The position numbers and the translations under genes were made by a program. From positions 1 to 42,260 of the forward strand of contig UQMZ01000034.1 of NCBI GenBank assembly GCA_900542185.1: a stretch of 42,260 nucleotides of DNA, read 5' to 3'. Each line of letters opens with the position of its first letter. The first letter of the stretch is position 1. The notes beneath the pieces are model-generated. The model saw nothing but the letters and a program-made list of their open reading frames with translations. It did no database searches and was not told the DNA's origin. Shown piece after piece: positions 27,301 through 33,480 of the stretch. The DNA comes from an uncultured Bacteroidales bacterium. GTDB taxonomy: Bacteria > Bacteroidota > Bacteroidia > Bacteroidales > Muribaculaceae.

Positions 27301-28331
27301 GGGAAGTCTCGCCACTGGCCGGTCTCAGGGCGGCACTGAAAGAGGCGCAGGTAGACTGGGAACGGGGATATATAGGAGTGGGAAGTACGGAATTCGACAA
27401 TGTCAAAAGCCGCGATTCCGAATGTCTCAGGGAAGACCGGACTCCGGAACAGTTACGAAGCGCAGCTCTGGCTAAAGCCAGGGACGCGGATGCCGTGATT
27501 TTTATCGGCGGTCTGAATCATTCGCTATGTCAGGATGCCGAGAATTCAGACCGTAAGACATTGCAGTTACCGTACGGTCAGGACGAACTGATTGCGGATC
27601 TGGCCGGTGTCAATCCGAATTTAATAGTGGTTAACGTTTCGGGTACGCCAGTTACGATGCCTTGGGCCGACCGGGTGGCAGCGGTGGTGCAGGCCTGGTA
27701 TCTTGGAAGCGAAAGTGGCAACAGTCTTGCCGATGTGCTTACCGGGAAAGTCAATCCATCAGGCAAATTGCCGTTTACGTTCCCCCGGAGCATGGAGGAC
27801 CTGCCTACTTGCGGAGAGCGGAGATACCCCGGCATAAAGCGGCCTGACGGAGATATCTTCGATATCTATTATGACGAGGATATCCTGATAGGGTATCGCT
27901 GGTATGACAAACAGCGGCTTCCGGTCTTATTTCCCTTCGGCTTCGGATTAAGCTATACCGACTTTGAACTCAAGACTCCGGAAATATCCGATTCAGGGGA
28001 GGATTCCCTTACCCTCACCCTTGATGTGGTCAATACCGGCGACAGGGACGGTGCCGAAACGGTTCAGGTGTATGCTGCATTCCCTGAAACCAAAGGCTTG
28101 GTTCGGGAGAACAAGAAACTCGTAGGCTTTGAGAAAGTGGATCTTAAGGCTGGAGAACGGGGAAAGGTTTCGATAGCCATTCCAAAGTCGGCGTTGGCCT
28201 ATTATGACGAAAAGTCAGGTTCGGAAGTTATTGCTCCCGGCAAGTACCGGTTCCTTGTCGGCAATTCATCGGCCACATTGCCACATATCGTTTCAGCTGA
28301 ATTAAGCGGTAAAGGACAATTAACACATTAA
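24324..28331 (+). CDS. GH127-GH3 fusion glycosidase
   Basis: 1335 residues from the ATG at 24324, which gives a signal peptide; an upstream in-frame GTG (24279) overlaps the terminator. Residues ~25-615 are a complete GH127 (DUF1680) unit. Its zinc/cysteine residues are present: Glu315 (KNEGF), Glu331 and Cys333 (CETCAS), and Cys399-Cys400 (TACCPSN) with Cys399 the expected nucleophile. Known GH127 activities include beta-L-arabinofuranosidase and, in one B. thetaiotaomicron enzyme, aceric acid hydrolase. After a short linker, ~622-1335 is a full GH3 with nucleophile Asp853 (AVSDWG), probable acid/base Glu1073 (DAENSDRK) and a C-terminal fibronectin-III-like domain. No signal peptide or stop separates the halves. 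Both catalytic sets look intact. Confidence 0.9.
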   Translation: MFNTHTAAPVFVLCAMAFGVSAAGAAIENIDFSKVRIQDPFWSPRLNELAANTIPHCIDQIENKTLRMDNFINAAAGRGKHSGLCYDDSDVYKAMEGMAYSLVNNPDPALERKLEEWINLISKAQWDDGYLNTYYTIAADTPRWTNMIMHEMYCGGHLFEAAVAYYTATGKRALLDVAVRFADQMMQTFGAGKRHWVPGHEEIELALVRLADATGNEKYLDFARWLLEERGHGHGSYGNDTPWNAVYCQDDRPVRQITDVTGHAVRAMYLYCGMADVAARMPDTDYLTALRRVWDDVAERNMYITGGIGSSVKNEGFTEDYDLPNREAYCETCASVGLIMWAARMNRLTQDVKYVDVLERTLYNAALAGVQLGGQRFFYVNPLESDGGHHRQEWYGTACCPSNISRFLPSLGNYIYGLDDRNIYVNLFIGNHTVVDIDGVATELSISGGYPFEGDVMIKVRPHSPVSRNLRLRIPEWCEKYNVKVNGKDSGRCAGSGYLTIPMSGGGVEVALHLDMPVKVVAADPRVKENLDKLAVTRGPVVYCMEECDNMSGYDKACIGKNQKFSVSRGTGVLKDFVTLRTDAGNDTLTFVPYFAWDNRQPGKMKVWITEADPVYLNQEAPIEDRVEDALHRMTLEEKVKMLHAQSKFSSSGVPRLGIPEVWFTDGPHGVRPEVYWDEWNSAQWTNDSCTAFPALTCLAATWRPELALEYGKAIGEEARYRRKDVLLGPGVNIMRTPLCGRSFEYMGEDPILTSRMVKPYIQGLQSNNVAACVKHFALNNNEDNRYTSNVHVSERALREIYLTPFKAAVDAGAWAVMPAYNLFEDRHCCENPRLIRDILKTDWGFDGVAVSDWGGVYNTDEVIEGGLDIEMGTGTDGVSVNMNAYDTYHMANPYLERLRDGKASIADLDDRVRRVLRLIFRTSMAPSHRKGRFTCPQHYATARKIGSEGIVLLKNNGILPLRADLGKILVVGENAVKMMTVGGGSASLKVQREVSPLAGLRAALKEAQVDWERGYIGVGSTEFDNVKSRDSECLREDRTPEQLRSAALAKARDADAVIFIGGLNHSLCQDAENSDRKTLQLPYGQDELIADLAGVNPNLIVVNVSGTPVTMPWADRVAAVVQAWYLGSESGNSLADVLTGKVNPSGKLPFTFPRSMEDLPTCGERRYPGIKRPDGDIFDIYYDEDILIGYRWYDKQRLPVLFPFGFGLSYTDFELKTPEISDSGEDSLTLTLDVVNTGDRDGAETVQVYAAFPETKGLVRENKKLVGFEKVDLKAGERGKVSIAIPKSALAYYDEKSGSEVIAPGKYRFLVGNSSATLPHIVSAELSGKGQLTH

Positions 28332-28342
28332 TAGGCATTCCC

Positions 28343-30673
28343 GTGAGTACGCGTAGAATAATTTTGTCAATCTGTATGGCCGTCATATCGACGGGTGTCG
28401 TAAACGGCGCCGGGAGGAAAACCGTGACGATATATGAACCCGTAGGCGTCGATGTGGCGCATGCCGGCCGTGCTGAAGGTGAAGGATTCATAGACAGTCT
28501 GATGTCCCGGCTGTCGCTTGAGGAAAAAATAGGGCAGCTCAATCTTCCGGTTGGCGGGGATGTGGTTTCGGGCACGGCTCGGAGCGCCGGAATCGACAGC
28601 CTCATACTTGCCGGCCGTATCGGCGGCTTCTTCAACGTCAAGGGAGTCGAGGCAATATCACGCTTTCAGCGTCTTGCCGTTGAGCGCGGCCCTCATGGCA
28701 TTCCTCTGCTTGTCGGTGCCGATGTAGTGCACGGATATGCCACGGTGTTCCCGATTCCGCTTGCATTGTCATGCTCGTGGGACAGTGTCGAAGTTGCCCG
28801 CATGGCCCGGATTTCGGCCATTGAGGCCACGGCCGACGGTGTCAACTGGAACTACAGTCCGATGGTGGACATCTGCCGGGATCCCCGCTGGGGTCGGATT
28901 GCGGAAAGTTCGGGTGAGGATCCATGGCTGGGCAGCGTTCTGGCCAAGGCGTACGTACAGGGTTATCAAGGTGACGGTATCCGGTCGGACTCCTCGCTGA
29001 TGGCCTGTGTCAAGCATTTCGCCTTGTACGGAGCGGCTGAAGGTGGACGTGACTATAACGGTGTGGATATGAGCCGTGAACGCATGGACAATTATTATCT
29101 CCCGCCCTATCGTGCCGCTGTGGACGCCGGAGTCGGCTCCGTCATGACTTCGTTCAATCTCATAAACGGTCAGCACGCCACGGCATGCGATTGGTTGATT
29201 GACGGCATATTGCGCAAGGATTGGAATTTCGATGGATTCGTCGTTACGGATTATGGTTCCATCGATGAAATGTCGAGCATGGGTGTCGCCAATGAAAATG
29301 AGGCTGCCGCGCTTGCTCTTCGTGCAGGAACCGACATGGATATGGTTACCGGCCGTTTTCTGGCCGACCTCAAAGGGGCTGTTGACGGAGGGCTTGTTTC
29401 CATGGCAATGATCGATCAGGCATGCCGCAGGGTGCTTGAAGCGAAACAACGTCTCGGATTGTTCGACAATCCATATAAATATTGCAATACGGAACGTCCG
29501 TCAAGAGAGTTGTACACTCCCGAACACCGTGCGGCCGCACTCGATATCGCGGCAAAGACTTTCGTTCTGCTTAAAAACGACAATAATCTGCTCCCTCTCA
29601 AACCGAAAGGATGCATCGCGCTTATCGGCCCTTTGGCCGACGCCGGCAATAATATGGCCGGATGCTGGAGCGGGTATTGCCGTCCGGAAAGACACAAATC
29701 ATTGCTTACGGCATTTCGGGAAGCCGTTGGAAACAATGCGCGGATTGTATATGCCCAGGGTTCCAACATATTTTATGATGAAGCCATGCAGGCAGACTGC
29801 GACTGGGGCCGACGCATCCCGAGGGTCGACGACCGGAAGGCACATGCCGAAGCCTTACGTGTGGCAGCCGAGGCAGACGTAATAGTCATGGCCTTGGGTG
29901 AAAGCTGTGAGATGAGTGGAGAATCTTCCAGCAGGGCTGACATTACGATTCCGGACACCCAGCGCGACCTGTTGAAAGAACTGGCAGCCACAGGCAAGCC
30001 CATCGTTCTTCTTTTATTTACCGGGCGCCCCCTGATTCTTGACTGGGAAGCAGAAAATATCCAGTCCATAATGAATGTATGGTTTGGCGGAAGCGAGGCT
30101 GCGGATGCCATAGCCGACGTGGTGTTCGGCGACAAGTCTCCCTGCGGCAGGCTTACAGTAACCTTTCCGCGTTCCGTCGGTCAGATTCCATTATACTACA
30201 ATCATCTGCCCTCAAGTCATCCAGATTTCGATTCATCTCGCTTCAACCCTTATCGCAGCAACTATATAGACATCGCCAACGACCCTCTTTATCCTTTTGG
30301 TTTCGGTCTCGGTTACACCACGTTCGGATATTCGACTCCCACATTGAGTTCAGATGTCCTTACGCCCGGCGGCAAGCTCAAACTGTCGGTAGACGTGACC
30401 AATACCGGGATGCGTGATGGAACGGAAATAGTCCAGATGTACGTTAACGACCCGGTAGCCCGCATCGCCCGTCCTGTAAAGGAGCTTAAGGCATTCAGGA
30501 AAGTTGACATACCGGCCGGCAAGACCGCGACTGTGGAGTTTGACATTACACCGGATATGTTGAAATATTATGATTCAGAACATCATTATGGCTATGATCC
30601 CGGCGAATTTAAAATAATGGTCGGTTCAAATTCGGAGAATCTGCAGACGCTGACCTTAATACTTAAGGATTAG
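28343..30673 (+). CDS. Family GH3 glycosidase, BglX-like
   Basis: 776 residues. The GTG at 28343 is chosen because it supplies the basic start of a signal peptide (STRRIILSI, cleavage near GVVNGAG). The next in-frame ATG would remove it. The protein begins its barrel with FIDSLMSRLSLEEKIGQLNL and has the nucleophile Asp303 in FVVTDYGSI. The GH3 acid/base region is GESCEMSGESSSRADIT, with Glu527 likely, and a fibronectin-III-like end closes the protein. Its layout is that of periplasmic beta-glucosidase BglX, but GH3 also covers beta-xylosidase and alpha-L-arabinofuranosidase activities. It lies 11 bp after the GH127-GH3 gene and ends at a bidirectional terminator. Confidence 0.9.
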   Translation: MSTRRIILSICMAVISTGVVNGAGRKTVTIYEPVGVDVAHAGRAEGEGFIDSLMSRLSLEEKIGQLNLPVGGDVVSGTARSAGIDSLILAGRIGGFFNVKGVEAISRFQRLAVERGPHGIPLLVGADVVHGYATVFPIPLALSCSWDSVEVARMARISAIEATADGVNWNYSPMVDICRDPRWGRIAESSGEDPWLGSVLAKAYVQGYQGDGIRSDSSLMACVKHFALYGAAEGGRDYNGVDMSRERMDNYYLPPYRAAVDAGVGSVMTSFNLINGQHATACDWLIDGILRKDWNFDGFVVTDYGSIDEMSSMGVANENEAAALALRAGTDMDMVTGRFLADLKGAVDGGLVSMAMIDQACRRVLEAKQRLGLFDNPYKYCNTERPSRELYTPEHRAAALDIAAKTFVLLKNDNNLLPLKPKGCIALIGPLADAGNNMAGCWSGYCRPERHKSLLTAFREAVGNNARIVYAQGSNIFYDEAMQADCDWGRRIPRVDDRKAHAEALRVAAEADVIVMALGESCEMSGESSSRADITIPDTQRDLLKELAATGKPIVLLLFTGRPLILDWEAENIQSIMNVWFGGSEAADAIADVVFGDKSPCGRLTVTFPRSVGQIPLYYNHLPSSHPDFDSSRFNPYRSNYIDIANDPLYPFGFGLGYTTFGYSTPTLSSDVLTPGGKLKLSVDVTNTGMRDGTEIVQMYVNDPVARIARPVKELKAFRKVDIPAGKTATVEFDITPDMLKYYDSEHHYGYDPGEFKIMVGSNSENLQTLTLILKD

Positions 30674-30698
30674 CCGGTATCGGCCGGTTATCAAAAAT

Positions 30699-30734
30699 AA
30701 AAGCGCATCGGCCGTGAGGGGCAGATGCGCTTTT
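30699..30734. terminator. Bidirectional terminator closing the PUL
   Basis: AAAAGCGCATC (30699-30709) pairs with GATGCGCTTTT (30724-30734), an 11-bp perfect stem with A and T runs at its feet. It separates the plus-strand GH3 gene from the convergent minus-strand membrane protein gene. Confidence 0.85.
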
Positions 30735-30756
30735 AAGGTTTCCGTGGAAAGTGTCG

Positions 30757-31104
30757 TCATGGATTGACCGGATAGGCTCCGAGCAGACCGGCCGCCTCGC
30801 TCACGTAGGGCGTCTTGGCGATGCCCACGAAGAACAGCACTATGCACCCGATGATGCATATCCACAGCAGCCAGTTGGACACCGTATAGCTCCATGTGCG
30901 CGTCAGAAGATACAGCAGCACGCCCACCGATATGGTCAGGAATCCCGCACCCATCAGGATCTGGTTTTCCAGATGCAGCTTGGATGCGTCGACTATCCAT
31001 ATTATGAATTCGGCCACGGCGCATATACATATCACCAGCCCGATTATCATATAAATCTTATCCATGCGCCTTATTCCCCGGCGCTTGTCGGTTTTGGTTT
31101 CCAT
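30757..31104 (-). CDS. Small multi-pass membrane protein of unknown function
   Basis: 115 residues from the ATG at 31104 (METKTDKRRG); an upstream in-frame start at 31149 would add a cysteine-rich leader, and a downstream Met begins DKIYMIIGLV. Three hydrophobic segments are visible at about 20-36 (IIGLVICICAVAEFIIW), 50-67 (LMGAGFLTISVGVLLYLL) and 77-94 (WLLWICIIGCIVLFFVG). No recognised domain or catalytic motif. Monocistronic, with a terminator after it and the structured element 2 upstream. Confidence 0.65.
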   Translation of the reverse strand: METKTDKRRGIRRMDKIYMIIGLVICICAVAEFIIWIVDASKLHLENQILMGAGFLTISVGVLLYLLTRTWSYTVSNWLLWICIIGCIVLFFVGIAKTPYVSEAAGLLGAYPVNP

Positions 31105-31161
31105 AGTAATTAACATTAGTTTGTAAATGAAACATCCACGGGCGCACATTGGTTTATGGAT

Positions 31162-31387
31162 TGAAGTTGTCTAAACTAATTTACGTTTATAAAGGAATCT
31201 GAAGATGTGTAAACTTTATGGCAATCTTTATTAATCTTTCGGGTGTCTTTCGTCGCTCTCATCAGCACCGACCGTGAGGTCGCTGCTTCTTCGATCGAAG
31301 AAATCCACTCCGAACCTTTAGCTCGGCGACTGAATAGGAGCCAAATCTTAATAAATCTTACCATAAAAATTAGTTTAGACAACTTCA
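31162..31387. repeat. Intergenic element with 21-bp terminal inverted repeats (element 2)
   Basis: The ends are a perfect 21-bp inverted repeat: 31162-31182 begins TGAAGTTGTCTAAAC and its complement is 31367-31387. Inside, a second imperfect inverted repeat pairs ~31211-31237 with ~31335-31366. The core has CTTTCGTCG, a hairpin CGACC-GTGA-GGTCG near 31269 and a palindrome TTCTTCGATCGAAGAA near 31287. No convincing gene lies inside. No obvious target-site duplication flanks it. Its plan and core resemble element 1 at 1102-1387. It lies between the membrane protein and the TonB-domain gene. Confidence 0.55.
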
Positions 31388-31441
31388 TTTTAAGTAAACC
31401 ATATCAAAAATCAATGGTCTTATAATAAAAAGGTTTGAATT

Positions 31442-31810
31442 ATGAATATGAAGAAGATAATAATGTCGTTGGCGCTTGCCCTGGGCGTAAGCGTAGGTGT
31501 TCAGGCAGCCGACAAGCCGCAGTATCCCGGCGGGCAGGAGGCTTTGGACAAGTATCTGACCGCGAACCTGAAGTATCCTGAGATGGCAAAGGAAAACGGC
31601 GTGGAAGGCGTTGTGGATGTGACGTTCACCGTCAAGGCCGACGGCACCATAGGCAACATCAAGATAGCCCGCATGGTCGATCCTGACCTGGAAAGCGAAG
31701 CCATCCGCCTGGTGAAGAACATGCCCAAATGGCAGCCTGCCGACAAGGACGGACAGGCCATCGACGCCCCGGCCAGCGTAAAGGTGAACTTCGTGATACC
31801 CGAATCATGA
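31442..31810 (+). CDS. Periplasmic TonB C-terminal-domain protein
   Basis: 122 residues. A cleavable signal peptide (MKKIIMSLALALGVSVGVQA) is followed by one TonB_C domain (~28-120) with the typical PQYPGGQEALDKYL start, VEGVVDVTFTVKADGTIGNI and a KMPKWQPA-like stretch. Unlike true TonB it has no transmembrane anchor and no proline-rich spacer, so it cannot by itself couple ExbBD to a receptor. Such stand-alone domains are common in Bacteroidota and their role is unclear. It ends 4 bp before the methyltransferase gene. Confidence 0.82.
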   Translation: MNMKKIIMSLALALGVSVGVQAADKPQYPGGQEALDKYLTANLKYPEMAKENGVEGVVDVTFTVKADGTIGNIKIARMVDPDLESEAIRLVKNMPKWQPADKDGQAIDAPASVKVNFVIPES

Positions 31811-31814
31811 AAAG

Positions 31815-32342
31815 GTGAATCAAATTATCGTCCATAGGTATGAGTCGCCGTGCGGAGAGTTGATATTAGGCTCCTGCGGCGACCGTCTGTGTCTGTGCGA
31901 CTGGCCCGCAGAACCTCATCACGAGCGGGTACGGCGCCGAATGTCCCGGCTGTTGGATGCAGAATTTATAGATGGCACGTCAGCCGTGATTGAAATAGCC
32001 GTGACACAGCTGGACGAATACTTTGCGGGCGAAAGGCGCGAGTTCGACGTGCCGTTGATATTCGCAGGCACGGAGTTTCAGAAAACGGTGTGGAACGAGC
32101 TGTTGCTGATACCCCACGGCCGGACCACGACCTATGGCGAACTTGCCCGTCGCATCGGCCATCCTGCCGCCGTCCGCGCCATAGCCAACGCAGTCGGCTC
32201 CAACGCCCTCTCTATCCTCGTACCCTGCCACCGTGTCATCGGCTCCGACGGCACCCTGACCGGCTACGTCGGCGGCCTCCCCGCCAAACGCCACCTCCTC
32301 GCCCTGGAAAACCCGTTGACAGCACCACTGAACCTCTCCTGA
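31815..32342 (+). CDS. ogt: Methylated-DNA--protein-cysteine S-methyltransferase
   Basis: 175 residues, starting at GTG 31815 a few bases after the TonB-domain gene. The active-site motif LVPCHRV holds the acceptor Cys138. The DNA-binding helix and arginine finger region is YGELARRIGHPAAVRAIANA, and the end is GYVGGLPAKRHLLALE. It removes alkyl groups from O6-alkylguanine by transferring them irreversibly to the cysteine. No Ada-type regulatory domain is present, so it is the constitutive Ogt form. Confidence 0.93.
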   Translation: MNQIIVHRYESPCGELILGSCGDRLCLCDWPAEPHHERVRRRMSRLLDAEFIDGTSAVIEIAVTQLDEYFAGERREFDVPLIFAGTEFQKTVWNELLLIPHGRTTTYGELARRIGHPAAVRAIANAVGSNALSILVPCHRVIGSDGTLTGYVGGLPAKRHLLALENPLTAPLNLS

Positions 32343-32440
32343 CAGCCCTCAAATCCCTCCATTGACAGCCTTCTAATTTTTTATTGACGGCGTCCCTGCC
32401 GTCGAAATATGGGCGACGCGGACGTCGTCACTACAGCGGG
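32317..32440. repeat. Degenerate TGACAGC repeats and palindromes after ogt
   Basis: TGAC words recur at 32317, 32340, 32363 and 32385, i.e. about every 23 bp, the first inside the ogt 3' end. The last opens the hairpin GACGGC-GTCCCT-GCCGTC (32386-32403). A further GACGCGGACGTCGTCACTACAG segment follows (~32415-32436), similar to sequence at 40857-40875. The rest of the gap up to 32472 shows nothing else. Confidence 0.4.
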
Positions 32441-32472
32441 ACTGCCGCAATGAAAAGTTTTAATTTCTGATA

Positions 32473-32504
32473 TTTGCGTAATTTGTTTTTTATTTGTAAT
32501 TTTG
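32473..32504 (+). promoter_or_regulatory. Promoter for the KilA-N gene
   Basis: TTTG at 32473-32476 and TAATTTTG at 32497-32504, 20 bp apart, match the Bacteroidota consensus. The transcript should begin near 32511, 13 bases before the ATG. Confidence 0.6.
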
Positions 32505-32523
32505 TAAAAATAAAATACGTATA

Positions 32524-33390
32524 ATGAAAAGATTCATTCTGAATGTATTAGACAAGGCGATTAATGTCAAACGTATTGATAGTGAAGATTATATATGTTT
32601 GACAGATATGGTCAAGGGAATAGAAAACGGAACTTCTCTTGTAGAAAAATGGCTTAGAAATAAAAATACTGTAGAATTTTTAGGATTATGGGAAATATTG
32701 AATAATCCTAATTTTGACAAAGCAGAATATCTCGAGATATTTAATCAGTCTGGTCTTAATAGATTTGTTATATCCACAAAACAGTGGGTGGAAAAAACGA
32801 ATGCAATTGGTCTTATAGCACAAGCAGGTCGATATGGAGGGACGTATGCTCATAAAGATATAGCTTTCGAATTTGGTTCATGGGTAAATCCGACATTCAA
32901 GTTATACCTAATTAAGGAGTATCAGAATCTAAATCTTCTGCTTTCAGACAAGAGACTAAAGGAGTGGGATGTTAGAAGAATTCTATCTAAAGCTAATTAC
33001 GCGCTTCAAACAGATGCCGTAAAAAATCATGTTCTACCCAAGTATTCATTAAGGAAATTACGTGATAGTTGGGCTTATGCTACAGAAGCCGATTCACTTA
33101 ATTTGATAATATTTGGTTGTACTGCTAAAGATTGGGAACAAGCTAATCCTGAGTTAAAGAATCAAGGTTTAAATATCAGAGATACTGCCACAATAAGTGA
33201 ATTAGCTGTATTATCCAATATGGAATCACTAAATGCGGAACTAATAAAACAGGGATTGACTGATTTAGAAAAGCGCAAGCCAATCTTGCATAAAGCAGCT
33301 CGTGAGCAACTTGCAAGATTCAATGAAACTAATTTAGAAGGTAAATTTAGTAAATTGGATCATCTAAAGAATCCTAAGTATTTAAAATAA
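32524..33390 (+). CDS. KilA-N domain protein, phage-type
   Basis: 288 residues. Residues ~1-135 form a KilA-N DNA-binding domain, recognised by YICLTDMVKGIENGTSL, a WLRNKNTVEFLGLWE helix, and AGRYGGTYAHKDIAFEFGSW with FKLYLIKEYQ. The C-terminal half is helical and ends in ELIKQGLTDLEKRKPILHKA, a pattern seen in phage antirepressor-like relatives. Base composition is clearly AT-richer than the surrounding genes, which suggests recent transfer. It stands alone between its own promoter and a strong palindromic terminator, with no integrase or other phage gene beside it. Function in the host is unknown. Confidence 0.85.
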   Translation: MKRFILNVLDKAINVKRIDSEDYICLTDMVKGIENGTSLVEKWLRNKNTVEFLGLWEILNNPNFDKAEYLEIFNQSGLNRFVISTKQWVEKTNAIGLIAQAGRYGGTYAHKDIAFEFGSWVNPTFKLYLIKEYQNLNLLLSDKRLKEWDVRRILSKANYALQTDAVKNHVLPKYSLRKLRDSWAYATEADSLNLIIFGCTAKDWEQANPELKNQGLNIRDTATISELAVLSNMESLNAELIKQGLTDLEKRKPILHKAAREQLARFNETNLEGKFSKLDHLKNPKYLK

Positions 33391-33402
33391 AGATTGTTAA
33401 AT

Positions 33403-33434
33403 TTTTAATTCCCCCGAATTCGGGGGAATTAAAA
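33403..33434. terminator. Perfect palindromic bidirectional terminator
   Basis: A 32-bp perfect palindrome centred on GAATTC, with CCCCC and GGGGG arms and outer T and A runs. It ends the KilA-N gene and lies 46 bp past the stop of the convergent esterase gene. Confidence 0.8.
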
Positions 33435-33480
33435 TCAGAAATTAAAAACCGACTGCTTTTTGTAATAAACACACTATAAA

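Noticed and set aside
32524..33390. Prophage or integrative element around the KilA-N gene
   Set aside because: No integrase, attachment-site repeat, tRNA or structural phage gene is visible; only the single gene looks foreign.
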